NCBI GenBank assembly: GCA_030615175.1
Contig: JAUWZX010000001.1
Span: forward strand, 652,044-716,043
Origin: Candidatus Parvarchaeota archaeon
Lineage (GTDB): Archaea > Nanobdellota > Nanobdellia > WJKC01
DNA length: 64,000 nt
Direction of reading: 5' to 3'
Shown here: piece after piece, positions 8,300 through 17,036 of the stretch
Numbering within the stretch: position 1 is the stretch's first letter
Layout: each line of letters starts with the position of its first letter
The notes under the pieces: model-generated
What the model saw: the letters and a program-made list of their open reading frames with translations, nothing else
What the model was told of the DNA's origin: nothing
The model's database searches: none
Translations under genes and position numbers: made by a program

Positions 8300-8590
8300 A
8301 TGGTTAAAGTAATTAAGAGGGATAAATCACTTCAAGGTTTCCAAAAGGCTAAGATTATCAGGGCTTGCAAGAGGTCAGGGACTCCTGAACCAGTCGCTAA
8401 AGCAATTGCTTTAATGATTTACAGGAAAGTTAAGAATAAGAAGACAGTCTCCTCTGTTCAGATAAAGAAAATGATTTTCATCATTTTCGCGAAGACGTCA
8501 AAGGCTCCTAAGGAATGGAAATCTTATGCAAAGAAGAAGTATGCAAAGAAACCCAAAAAGAAGAAGAAGAAGTCAAGGAAGAAAAGATAA
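8300..8590 (+). CDS. Stand-alone ATP-cone-like protein with lysine-rich tail
   Basis: Residues 1-70 follow the ATP-cone pattern found in NrdR and ribonucleotide reductases (VIKRDKSLQGFQKAKIIRAC, then helices with AKAIALMIYRKV). No zinc ribbon or reductase is attached, so this is neither NrdR nor NrdD. The last 30 residues are almost all lysine with arginine and serine, likely a nucleic-acid-binding tail. A (d)ATP-sensing DNA-binding protein is possible, but this is inference. Confidence 0.7.
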   Translation: MVKVIKRDKSLQGFQKAKIIRACKRSGTPEPVAKAIALMIYRKVKNKKTVSSVQIKKMIFIIFAKTSKAPKEWKSYAKKKYAKKPKKKKKKSRKKR

Positions 8591-8692
8591 GTAATCAATT
8601 ATTACTTCCTTTTTAAGTATTAATCCACTCTTGAGTGCTTTATATTCTTAAATTACAAAATATTTTAATAACTACAAACGTTTTTTCCTTTA

Positions 8693-9961
8693 ATGGTAAC
8701 TAATTATAGATTATTAACAACTGATAAATTTAATCCTCACGAATACACTGAAAAAGCTGTTGAATTCATAAAAAAATATGCAGAAGATGGGATGTTCTTA
8801 ATGCTGTCTGGCGGGGTGGATAGTTCAACTTGTTATAAATTATTTGAGAAAGCTGGAGAGTCAATTAAGGCTTACTTCTTAGACACTGGATTCATGAGGC
8901 TTGGCGAGCCAGAAAGAATAAAGGAATTATTTGGCGACAAAGTTAAAGTAATCAATTGCTCAGACGTCTTCTATCCTAAAGTCATGTTCAGGAGTGATGC
9001 TGAAGAGAAAAGAAAGAATTTCAAAAAAGCGTACACTGAAGTGATTAATGATTTAATCAGTAAAAATAATTTATCAATGCTTATTGACGGCACTATACTG
9101 CCTGACTTAGAGGAATCATTCGGGGTTAACATTAATTCATTAAGTGAAGTCATGAGTAGTGAAGAGGAAAAAGAAGTGATGAATGCTGAAAGCTTTATTA
9201 AAAGCCAGCACAACGTTGACATTGATTATAAAGGAATTAAATCAACTATTCAACCAATTGCTTCATTAACTAAGAATCAGGTGAGGAGCCTGGCATCATA
9301 CTTGAAACTGCCTCCTGAAGTAATATTAAGACAAGCGTTTCCAGGACCAGGCTTGTCAGTTAGGACTGTTGGCGAAATAACTCCTAACAAGTTAGAGGTT
9401 GAAAAGTATGCTCAGAAAATAGTTGATGAATCGTTCTTAGAATACTTTGGGAAGACCATGACCGTAAAGAGTGACGGAACCCAAGTCCCGTTCCAGAACT
9501 TTGCTGCAACAATGGATAATAAATCAGGAAGTTACTTTAAATTAAGCAACGTATTTGGTGATGATGATTTATTCAATGATTACGAGGGCTACATCATGAA
9601 GGATGTCAAGGCAACAGGCAAGCACCCGGAGGGCGGCGGCAGGGTTTACGCTAAAGCATTAATGATTCGCGGTCCTTACTATCTCAAGAAATTAAAAGAA
9701 ATTGGACGAGTAATACCTGAATTAACTGATTATGAAATTACTAAAGTTTTATACCAATTAAAGTACTTTAAACGCCTTAAAGAAAACTACTGCATCATCA
9801 TTAATTCATTTGACAGCAAGGACGCTCGTACTGCAACAATAACTGAATTAGATTATAAATTCTTATCAGATATTGCAAGGAAACTGATAAGGCACTCACG
9901 CGTCGACATGGTGGCTTTTAACGTAACTAATAAGCCTCCGGGAACCATTGAATTCGAGTGA
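8693..9961 (+). CDS. GMP synthase-like ATP pyrophosphatase
   Basis: Resembles the ATP-pyrophosphatase subunit of GMP synthase (XMP + NH3 + ATP to GMP). The PP-loop is LSGGVDSSTCYKLF; the RQAFPGPGLSVRTVGEIT motif and C-terminal NKPPGTIEFE are typical of the family. At 422 residues it is about 100 longer than archaeal GuaA subunit B, mainly through a segment of about residues 270-340 (GSYFKLSNVF to GGGRVYAK). The glutaminase domain is absent from this protein and from the window. It may be a diverged GMP synthase subunit or a related amidating enzyme. Confidence 0.82.
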   Translation: MVTNYRLLTTDKFNPHEYTEKAVEFIKKYAEDGMFLMLSGGVDSSTCYKLFEKAGESIKAYFLDTGFMRLGEPERIKELFGDKVKVINCSDVFYPKVMFRSDAEEKRKNFKKAYTEVINDLISKNNLSMLIDGTILPDLEESFGVNINSLSEVMSSEEEKEVMNAESFIKSQHNVDIDYKGIKSTIQPIASLTKNQVRSLASYLKLPPEVILRQAFPGPGLSVRTVGEITPNKLEVEKYAQKIVDESFLEYFGKTMTVKSDGTQVPFQNFAATMDNKSGSYFKLSNVFGDDDLFNDYEGYIMKDVKATGKHPEGGGRVYAKALMIRGPYYLKKLKEIGRVIPELTDYEITKVLYQLKYFKRLKENYCIIINSFDSKDARTATITELDYKFLSDIARKLIRHSRVDMVAFNVTNKPPGTIEFE

Positions 9962-9969
9962 TTAATTCA

Positions 9970-10932
9970 TTAATTATCTTTATGCTTTAAATACCATTTA
10001 ATGAATTTCCTGAAATAATAATTACTATTTCTCGCAGCATTAATGTTAAAGAATTTCTTAAGATTATTCAAGCCAATAAAATAATTAGTACTCGTCTCCC
10101 TGTTAAGAATGCAGTCAAAAATGTCAAGGTCAGAGTCAATCCCTGGTTTCTTAAGAATAGTGTAACCGCCGCCAACCTTAACAGAGTAATGAGCATCACT
10201 GCCCCCTGTCTCACAGCAATTAAGTACCCTGGCAAGCCCGTCCTTAAAATGAAAAGTTAAAGAATTAGTGATTTCAAGAGCGTGAAGGTAAAAACCTTTC
10301 TTATATAAATTCAAAATAGATTTAAGCCCAACACCATGAATTTCAGACAAGTAATGAGCAGGCATCACAGTAACAAAAAGACCCTGCCTCACCTCTTCAG
10401 GAATGGAGTAACCACGAATTACTTTATGACCATCATTTAATTTATCCTGAGCCTGAATTAATTCCTCTAAAGATAAGTTCTTATCCTTAAAGACTTTAGG
10501 AAGCATTTCAGCACTCTTAGCATTATCAGGATTAACACCCCAGAAGTGAACAAGCATGTGCCCTCCCTTAATGCCTGGACTATTCTTACTATCAATCTCC
10601 ATTCCATAAGTAACGATTAAGGATGAATCCAGCTCACGCTTAATGCGTTCAACTTCATTAACCACTTCCTTTAAATTAAACACGCTGTGATGAGGAGTCA
10701 TGCTGATAGCACTCAAACCCCTCTTATCAGCCAGGTAAATCAATTGTTTAATATCAGGCAGATTACTGCCAGAATCAGGAGTGTAGTCAGGGTGAACATG
10801 GTCATCCCAGCAGGGATGCCCTTCATTTAACACCTGCCTCTTAACATTTAATAATGATTTAAAGAAGTAGTTAACACCTAACTTAAATGTTTTAAAAGGC
10901 GTGAATTCATTTAAGAAAACAGTCATCTTCAA
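9970..10932 (-). CDS. PHP-domain metallo-phosphoesterase
   Basis: The PHP fold is shown by its metal ligands: DDHVHPDYTPDS near residue 42, MTPHHSVF, YGMEID with GGHMLVHFWG, MPAHYL and GGSDAHYSV near the C-terminus. PHP enzymes hydrolyse phosphate esters or act as amidohydrolase-like enzymes. Here it borders the glycoside hydrolase block and its promoter shares an element with its neighbour, so a role in sugar-phosphate metabolism is a plausible inference. An alternative start is two residues later. Confidence 0.85.
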   Translation of the reverse strand: MKMTVFLNEFTPFKTFKLGVNYFFKSLLNVKRQVLNEGHPCWDDHVHPDYTPDSGSNLPDIKQLIYLADKRGLSAISMTPHHSVFNLKEVVNEVERIKRELDSSLIVTYGMEIDSKNSPGIKGGHMLVHFWGVNPDNAKSAEMLPKVFKDKNLSLEELIQAQDKLNDGHKVIRGYSIPEEVRQGLFVTVMPAHYLSEIHGVGLKSILNLYKKGFYLHALEITNSLTFHFKDGLARVLNCCETGGSDAHYSVKVGGGYTILKKPGIDSDLDIFDCILNRETSTNYFIGLNNLKKFFNINAARNSNYYFRKFIKWYLKHKDN

Positions 10933-10964
10933 TTAAAAAAAGAGAGTATTAACTTTAAAATATT

Positions 10965-10986
10965 TATATACTCGCGACAGGCAATT
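10965..10986 (-). promoter_or_regulatory. Shared promoter element upstream of the PHP gene (copy 1)
   Basis: On the minus strand, AATTGCCTGTCGC followed by a TATA box (GTATATAAATA) about 30 bp before the PHP start codon. A copy with 20 of 22 identical positions lies at 11517-11538 in the same orientation, upstream of the next minus-strand gene. The part outside the TATA box covers the BRE and upstream region and could be a regulator site. Confidence 0.5.
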
Positions 10987-11436
10987 TTAACCTTTCTTTA
11001 ATTGATTAATAAGAGTCTTATACAAATTCTTATAAGTGCTCTTGTAAGACTTCCTGCGCTCTGCTTCCAAATCATCTATAACCTTTGTTCCACGCCAAGA
11101 AGTTCGTTTACTAACCCCTTTTAAAGGCTTGTACTCTTCTGTAAGTTCTCCACCATACCTGAAAAAGTCATCCAGGAACTCAGCCCAAGACACTTTTCTC
11201 TTATCTTTAAGAGCTAAATCATAACCCCTGCTGGTGATTACGTTAAAGGTTGCAAGATTAATAGATATTCCAACCTCTTTCTGGTATTCTAAGAAAATCT
11301 CATTTAAACCCATAACCTTTGGAACATACCAGTCAGGCAACTTAGCATCATACTTGTCAAAAACATCTTTAATAAAACCAGACCCTTGATTAATAACACC
11401 ATCCAAAAACTTCTTCTTACTCAAAACTTTTTCCAT
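10987..11436 (-). CDS. Hypothetical soluble protein
   Basis: 149 residues, mostly helical, with a basic C-terminus (ERRKSYKSTYKNLYKTLINQLKKG). I recognise no domain. The stop codon touches promoter-element copy 1, and copy 2 lies 80 bp before its start, so it is probably controlled together with the PHP gene. It sits between the PHP and GH4 genes. Confidence 0.65.
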   Translation of the reverse strand: MEKVLSKKKFLDGVINQGSGFIKDVFDKYDAKLPDWYVPKVMGLNEIFLEYQKEVGISINLATFNVITSRGYDLALKDKRKVSWAEFLDDFFRYGGELTEEYKPLKGVSKRTSWRGTKVIDDLEAERRKSYKSTYKNLYKTLINQLKKG

Positions 11437-11516
11437 AAATAATTAAACACAACAAAGATTTAAAAGATATTGCAAATGAGTATAAAGGATTTTTGTTAAA
11501 ATATTATGTTTATAAA

Positions 11517-11538
11517 TATATACCAGCGACAGGCAATT
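11517..11538 (-). promoter_or_regulatory. Shared promoter element (copy 2)
   Basis: On the minus strand, AATTGCCTGTCGC followed by a TATA-rich GGTATATATTTATAAA. Same orientation as copy 1 and differing from it in two bases between the conserved core and the TATA box. It sits between the divergent hypothetical gene and the GH4 gene. Confidence 0.5.
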
Positions 11539-11570
11539 AATAAAAAGGTTTAAAAAATTTAGATTAGACA

Positions 11571-13079
11571 ATGAAAATAGTTTACATTGGAGCAGGCTCA
11601 TTCCGCTTCTCAATATTCTTATTCTCAGACATCTGCCGGGCAGTAGAGATGTCACCCTTAGAAACCTGGTTAGTGGACATTGATAAAACATCATTAGAAC
11701 TCATGACAGGAGTGCTTAAGAATATGGCTGGAAAAGCAAAACGCAGAAACGGGATTGAAATTAAAGTACACTCCACAACAGACAGGATTAAAGCATTAGA
11801 AAACGCTGATGTAATATATAAGAGCATTTCAATTGGTATTCAGGCGCCTGAATGGTTTGATATTTACCTGCCATTAAAATTTGGAATCCCGCAGAATTCA
11901 GGCGGCGGATCAGGAGACTTACTTAGGAGTTTAAGAACTGACCCTGTAGTAGCTGACATAGTCCGCGACGTGAAGAAGTATTGCCCTAAAGCACTCTTAC
12001 TCAATTACACGAATCCAATGTGCACCGGCGTAATGACGGCGAAAACCACTGCACCTGAAGTTCAATTCATTGGCTTATGTCATGAATTATTTGGCGGAAT
12101 GAAAACACTAAATAAATGGTATAATAAGAAAATGAATGGTAAAGTAATGGATTGGAGGGATTTTGACATTGAATACGCTGGAATCAATCACTTCACTTTC
12201 TTAACAAAATTTGAATACCAGGGCAAAGACTTGTATCCGGAATTAAGAGCGCAGGCTCACCAATTAGTTCTTAAAAAATTCAATAAGAGAGGTTATAATT
12301 TTCACTTGCTGGAAAAGTATGGATACTTCCCTTACGCTGGCAGCCGGCACTTGGCAGAAGCCCTGCCTGATTATGATAATTACTTTAATTATAAAATACA
12401 GAGTCCTTACTGGAAGTTTCCGGTAATCCGCGACGTCTCAGGACTTAGCAGGATGAGGAAGTGGTTTTATAAATTCTATAAAATGATTGATAAAGGATTA
12501 ATCGTGCCAAAACCAAGGGATACCAGGGAAAAAGCAATAAACATGACTTTAGACTGGATGGATAGTTTTACAAACGACAATAATACTAATCACGTGGTAA
12601 ACATTCCTAACAAGCATCCGGGATTAGGAGTCATAGTCCCTCAACTGCCAGAGGACTGTATTGTTGAAGTGCCGGCTTACTTTAAAAACGGTGAAATCAC
12701 TCCAATAAAAAATATTGACCTGCCAGAAGAAGTAGCATGTCTTGTCCGCCCGCATGCAGAACAACAGAGGTGCAAGGTTAATGCCTCGCTTGGCAACAGT
12801 CTGGAATCATGCATAACTGCCATGCAGCATGACCTGATGGCTAATTGGATTGAAGATGATGATAAAATTGAATATTTAACCAAACTCATGTTATTCTATG
12901 AAAAACAATGGCTGCCAGAGGAGTGGAGTGAATGGATTCCAACCAGTGCAGAGCTTAAGGAATCAAAGTGGTGGGTGTCGCCAAAAGAACTCTCTAGAAA
13001 AGGAAACGCTTACCTGAAAATAAAATTCCCGCCAGACGAGAGATTAAGGAAAAAAGCATTCTTTTGGGATTATATATGA
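11571..13079 (+). CDS. Glycoside hydrolase family 4 enzyme
   Basis: GH4 enzymes cleave glycosides by an NAD- and metal-dependent redox mechanism. The NAD site is IGAGSFR (residues 6-12), with VDID closing the Rossmann strand. NYTNPM (145-150), GLCHE (168-172; C170 and H171 are metal ligands) and AGINHF (203-208) are family hallmarks. At 502 residues it is of full length. Which sugar it acts on (alpha-galactoside, alpha-glucuronide or phospho-glycoside) cannot be told. Its stop overlaps the sulfatase start (ATGA), so the two are co-translated. Confidence 0.92.
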   Translation: MKIVYIGAGSFRFSIFLFSDICRAVEMSPLETWLVDIDKTSLELMTGVLKNMAGKAKRRNGIEIKVHSTTDRIKALENADVIYKSISIGIQAPEWFDIYLPLKFGIPQNSGGGSGDLLRSLRTDPVVADIVRDVKKYCPKALLLNYTNPMCTGVMTAKTTAPEVQFIGLCHELFGGMKTLNKWYNKKMNGKVMDWRDFDIEYAGINHFTFLTKFEYQGKDLYPELRAQAHQLVLKKFNKRGYNFHLLEKYGYFPYAGSRHLAEALPDYDNYFNYKIQSPYWKFPVIRDVSGLSRMRKWFYKFYKMIDKGLIVPKPRDTREKAINMTLDWMDSFTNDNNTNHVVNIPNKHPGLGVIVPQLPEDCIVEVPAYFKNGEITPIKNIDLPEEVACLVRPHAEQQRCKVNASLGNSLESCITAMQHDLMANWIEDDDKIEYLTKLMLFYEKQWLPEEWSEWIPTSAELKESKWWVSPKELSRKGNAYLKIKFPPDERLRKKAFFWDYI

Positions 13080-14494
13080 ATACCATTGTTATTCTTGCTG
13101 ACAGTTTCAGAGCAGACCATCTCGGGTGTTATGCAAAATATATAGATGAATCCAAGAACAAGGGTCTTGGTCCTACACTGCCTGTGAAGACGCCCAGTCT
13201 TGACAGACTAGCGAAAGAAAGCTCATTATTTTATCATGCTTATCCGGAAAGCATGCCTTCAATTCCTGTGAGGACTTCATTATTCACAGGGAGATATACT
13301 TTTCCTTTCAGGAGGATTCTTAAGAAGAAAGATATACTCTTGTCAGACGTTCTTGGAAGGAATGGTGTGGAAACAGGATTAGTTACAGACTTGTGGGTTT
13401 TGTTCCGGTTTAATTATGATAGGGGTTTTAAATCAAAGAAGTTCATTCAGGGCCAGAAATATGATTTTGCAAAGACTTCCAGCTGCTATAAATACAAAAA
13501 GAAAGAGGGAGGAACTCTGGAGAAATTTTTATTGAAATTAAACGGCTTAAAAGAGTTTGGAAGAGAATTAACTAATAAACCTACCATAAACTGGCTGAAA
13601 GGGCTTGTAAAGGATGGTATATTCAAGCGCGAGCAGGATACTTTTGTTGCAAGGACGATGAGGGCAGCAGAATCCTATCTTGACAATCATAAAGGAGAAG
13701 ATAATCTGTTCCTGTGGGTTGACAGTCTTGACCCTCATGAACCGTGGAATCCTCCGCCTCCTTTTAACAGAATGTACAACAAGGATTATGATGGTATGGA
13801 CATCATTTCTCCTGAGCAAGGACTTATTAAAAATTATTTAAGCAGGGAAGAATTATTTAACACGCGCTCCCTTTACGCAGGTGAAATAAGTCTTGTTGAC
13901 AAATACGTCGGCAAGTTCGTGACATACTTAAAAGAGGAAGGGTTGCTGGACAACTCACTTCTCATATTCCTTTCCGACCACGGCGAACCCCTTGGCGAGA
14001 AACATGGAGAACTTCATGAACGAATAATAAAGAAAGCAAGACCATGGCTGTATCAGGAATTAATAAGGATTCCTCTTATGATAAGGCATCCTGAAGGTTA
14101 TGGTGCGGGGGAAAGCATTGGCAGCATGGTACAGACTTGTGACATAATGCCTACAATACTTGATTACATGAATGTGGAAGGGCCTTCAGTGATGGACGGG
14201 GAAAGCCTTATCCCGCTAATTAAGGGAGAGAAGGATAAAATCAGGGATTATGCTTACATTGGGAAATTCGGTCAGTCCTGGAGTATCAGGACGCCGGAAT
14301 ACAGTTTCCACAGGTGGATGAAAGACCCTCCTGAATTATATAACCTGACTAATGACTTATATGAAAAAAATAATATAATCAGGGAAGAGTTCGGCATTGC
14401 AAAAAAACTTGATTCCGAGCTTGAAGGTTTCATAAAAGAATTATGGAAAAAGCATTCTCATGAAAAGAAAAGACAAAGGTTCGGTTTATGGTGA
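13076..14494 (+). CDS. Sulfatase / alkaline-phosphatase-superfamily hydrolase (Ser-type site)
   Basis: The start MNTIVILADSFRADHLGCY carries the metal-binding aspartates of sulfatases. The active-site block is S62-I-P64-V-R66 with T71-G72, matching the (C/S)xPxR....TG pattern whose Ser or Cys is converted to formylglycine. LSDHGEPLGEKH supplies the second metal set. There is no signal peptide, so a cytosolic role is likely. The start at 13076 overlaps the GH4 stop. It probably removes sulfate from a sugar, though a phosphoester substrate is possible if Ser62 is unmodified. Confidence 0.87.
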   Translation: MNTIVILADSFRADHLGCYAKYIDESKNKGLGPTLPVKTPSLDRLAKESSLFYHAYPESMPSIPVRTSLFTGRYTFPFRRILKKKDILLSDVLGRNGVETGLVTDLWVLFRFNYDRGFKSKKFIQGQKYDFAKTSSCYKYKKKEGGTLEKFLLKLNGLKEFGRELTNKPTINWLKGLVKDGIFKREQDTFVARTMRAAESYLDNHKGEDNLFLWVDSLDPHEPWNPPPPFNRMYNKDYDGMDIISPEQGLIKNYLSREELFNTRSLYAGEISLVDKYVGKFVTYLKEEGLLDNSLLIFLSDHGEPLGEKHGELHERIIKKARPWLYQELIRIPLMIRHPEGYGAGESIGSMVQTCDIMPTILDYMNVEGPSVMDGESLIPLIKGEKDKIRDYAYIGKFGQSWSIRTPEYSFHRWMKDPPELYNLTNDLYEKNNIIREEFGIAKKLDSELEGFIKELWKKHSHEKKRQRFGLW

Positions 14495-14499
14495 TAACC

Positions 14500-16971
14500 T
14501 TATTTGTTTTTCAAACATTTTTTCATCACAGTATAAATGCCAAAAGGCTCTATTTCTAATTCATCTGCCTGCTCTTCATCTTCCTCTAACAGGTTAACAA
14601 GAGAAAACCCTTCAGGCAAAGAGATTTTTCTTTCATTATTAGTATAATTGAACAGTCTGTACACAATTGAATCCGAATCCTCTGCTTTTTTCACAGCAGA
14701 AACCATAACTCCGTCTACTCCAAAATCCAGGAAACAGTTTTCCAGGGGCAGTTTCCCATCCTGGGAAGATATTCTCTCCGCGTGTATAGGATTATTAAAT
14801 TCCTCTCCTGTCTTGTAAGAATCACTTTTTGAAATACAGTACTCAAACACGTACTCTCCTTTCATCATGCCTTTTGGTGTTGGTAATCCCAAATCCGGGC
14901 TCATACACTTCTCTCCAACAACCCTCATACTCCTCAATAACCCCATCTCCAGCACGCCGTGCTCCAGTTTATGCTCAACAACACCCTTGTTCGCAACAGT
15001 AACGCCGCCCACTCTCACATAATTCACTGCTGGAAAAATCTGCCCTTCCCTTGTCTCCAGCTCGCCATAAGGAATCTGCCTGTAGAAATCACCTTCCACG
15101 CCCTCAAAGCATGCATTAATTTTTGAAAGACTTCCATCATGAACTATCCTTGTCTTAAAATCTATTCTTCCAAAATCCCTTAAAACAACTTCCTGCACCA
15201 CCTCGTCCCCGCCAATCATGCCTTTTATAACTATTTTCCCGGAACCAGATTCGCACTCCACACTTGACAAACCCTCAACTCTTTTTCTTTTCTTATCATA
15301 AAAATACCCGCCGCCCCTCTTCAATTCATCCAATGAAAGATAACTATTATACACTTTACTGGTGCTCTTGTCAGTTATTTCCACTGCTCCATTTTCCCCA
15401 ACTTCAACTTTAAAGTCATTGTTTTCCATCAACCCTTTAACTTCACTATTTCCTTCCACTACCCTGACAGTAGTATACCCTATTGCAGGGATTTCTGGTG
15501 AAACAAACTCAACAATATTACCATCTCTTTGATAACTAATCTCTTCATCATTAACGTCAACCAGACTGAAATCACCATCAAAATCAACCTCCACTTTTAC
15601 AATACCCTTCCTGCTCCAACCTAACTGGTTAAAAAGAACAATGCCTTCCCCGTCACAATCAATGCTGCCAGCAATGAAACCGCCAGCTCTTTCAATAATG
15701 CTATCAAGAATAGAGTCGCACCTTCCATATCTCTCCATTGCCCTGTCATAAACCTCGTCAACATGACATCCGCATATCACGTCATGGAACTGGTTGACCA
15801 TGATTAATTCAAGAGAATTATCCAAACACTCTTTATCATATTCCTTTCCAAGAATGAAGGCTATTGTCCCCATTGTCTCAGCCAGTTTATACTTATTCTC
15901 CATCTCCCGGTTCTTCGTCTTGATATCCATTCTGGACGTGTACACGCCTGAAAGAGCAGGATTCAAGTCCCCGCTTAATATTGGAAGCCTGTTTCCTGCA
16001 TCTTTAAAATACTCCTCTATGCTTCCGTGAACAATATCATAACCCTTGTTTTTCAATGCCTTCATAATATTCTTCATTCTAGGGTGGGGGCGGCTGAAAT
16101 CAGCACCAAGCGGCAGGAGCACTGGCATGGACTCAAGCATGCCTAAACTCTTCTCAAGATGCATTTTTTCCGTAACCTTTGGCAGAAACCTGCCTGCACG
16201 CAGGAATTTATCCAGAACCTTTCTTAAACCCGGACGGTCATCAAGCACGCTCTCTGGTATTTTTTCAGGATAACGCAGATGCGCAATACCATACCCTGCT
16301 TTAATGAAATTGAAGATAACCTTATCCTCATTCAAACCCTTCCAGTAAAAATTTTCAGGGGTGCTCTCATGAACTCCTCTCCTGCCAACATAATAATCAA
16401 TACCTGATTTCTTCAATATCTGGGGAAGATTATTTGAGTGCCCGAAACTGTCAATATTCCAGCCAACTTTCACGTCCTTGCCAAATATCTTCCTTATCCT
16501 CTTCTTTCCAACAAGGACCTGCCTCACAAGGCTTTCACCGCAGGGGATATTCAAATCAGGCTGCACAAACATGCCTCCTACCGGCTCTACTCTCCCTTCA
16601 TCAACAAGTTTTTTTAAAAGCGTGAACTCAGCTTCCCTTCTCGGCAGGTGTGAAAGATTGTTATTGTTTATTATGTAATCCAACTCTTCTTTGGGCGGGT
16701 CATCCCTGTAATTGAGAAACAAGTTCCTGATAAATTCACTAAGATTCACTGGCTTCTCTCTTTCACCCTTAACGTATTCTTGAGACATTAAAGCATTATA
16801 AGCAAACAATGGCTGGTCCAGCACGAAATGCCTGTCAGGCTCTTTGTAAAGGGTGACAATAACATCCCTCATGATTGAAGAAGTGATTCTTGAGTAGCCT
16901 CCTTCCCATGTCTTAAGCCAGTCATGGTCCAGGTGCGAGTGCTCTGCCAGGAAGGCTTTTTTCTTTGGCAT
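14500..16971 (-). CDS. GH38 alpha-mannosidase (copy 1)
   Basis: Class II alpha-mannosidase: HSHLDHDW near the N-terminus gives the zinc ligands, and WNIDSFGHS contains the catalytic Asp nucleophile (about residue 174 counted from this start). The C-terminal half matches the beta-sandwich domains of the family, including HDVICGCHVDEV. No signal peptide is seen. An upstream ATG at 16992 exists, but a TATA box centred near 16998 places transcription start near 16972, so the ATG at 16971 (MPKKK) is preferred. It converges with the sulfatase gene. A paralogue is encoded at 43235-45700. Confidence 0.94.
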   Translation of the reverse strand: MPKKKAFLAEHSHLDHDWLKTWEGGYSRITSSIMRDVIVTLYKEPDRHFVLDQPLFAYNALMSQEYVKGEREKPVNLSEFIRNLFLNYRDDPPKEELDYIINNNNLSHLPRREAEFTLLKKLVDEGRVEPVGGMFVQPDLNIPCGESLVRQVLVGKKRIRKIFGKDVKVGWNIDSFGHSNNLPQILKKSGIDYYVGRRGVHESTPENFYWKGLNEDKVIFNFIKAGYGIAHLRYPEKIPESVLDDRPGLRKVLDKFLRAGRFLPKVTEKMHLEKSLGMLESMPVLLPLGADFSRPHPRMKNIMKALKNKGYDIVHGSIEEYFKDAGNRLPILSGDLNPALSGVYTSRMDIKTKNREMENKYKLAETMGTIAFILGKEYDKECLDNSLELIMVNQFHDVICGCHVDEVYDRAMERYGRCDSILDSIIERAGGFIAGSIDCDGEGIVLFNQLGWSRKGIVKVEVDFDGDFSLVDVNDEEISYQRDGNIVEFVSPEIPAIGYTTVRVVEGNSEVKGLMENNDFKVEVGENGAVEITDKSTSKVYNSYLSLDELKRGGGYFYDKKRKRVEGLSSVECESGSGKIVIKGMIGGDEVVQEVVLRDFGRIDFKTRIVHDGSLSKINACFEGVEGDFYRQIPYGELETREGQIFPAVNYVRVGGVTVANKGVVEHKLEHGVLEMGLLRSMRVVGEKCMSPDLGLPTPKGMMKGEYVFEYCISKSDSYKTGEEFNNPIHAERISSQDGKLPLENCFLDFGVDGVMVSAVKKAEDSDSIVYRLFNYTNNERKISLPEGFSLVNLLEEDEEQADELEIEPFGIYTVMKKCLKNK

Positions 16972-17036
16972 AAAAAATTGATAAATCAGCATAATATAAA
17001 AGTTTATAATTTTGAGGAATACTAAAAGAGTCAGAA

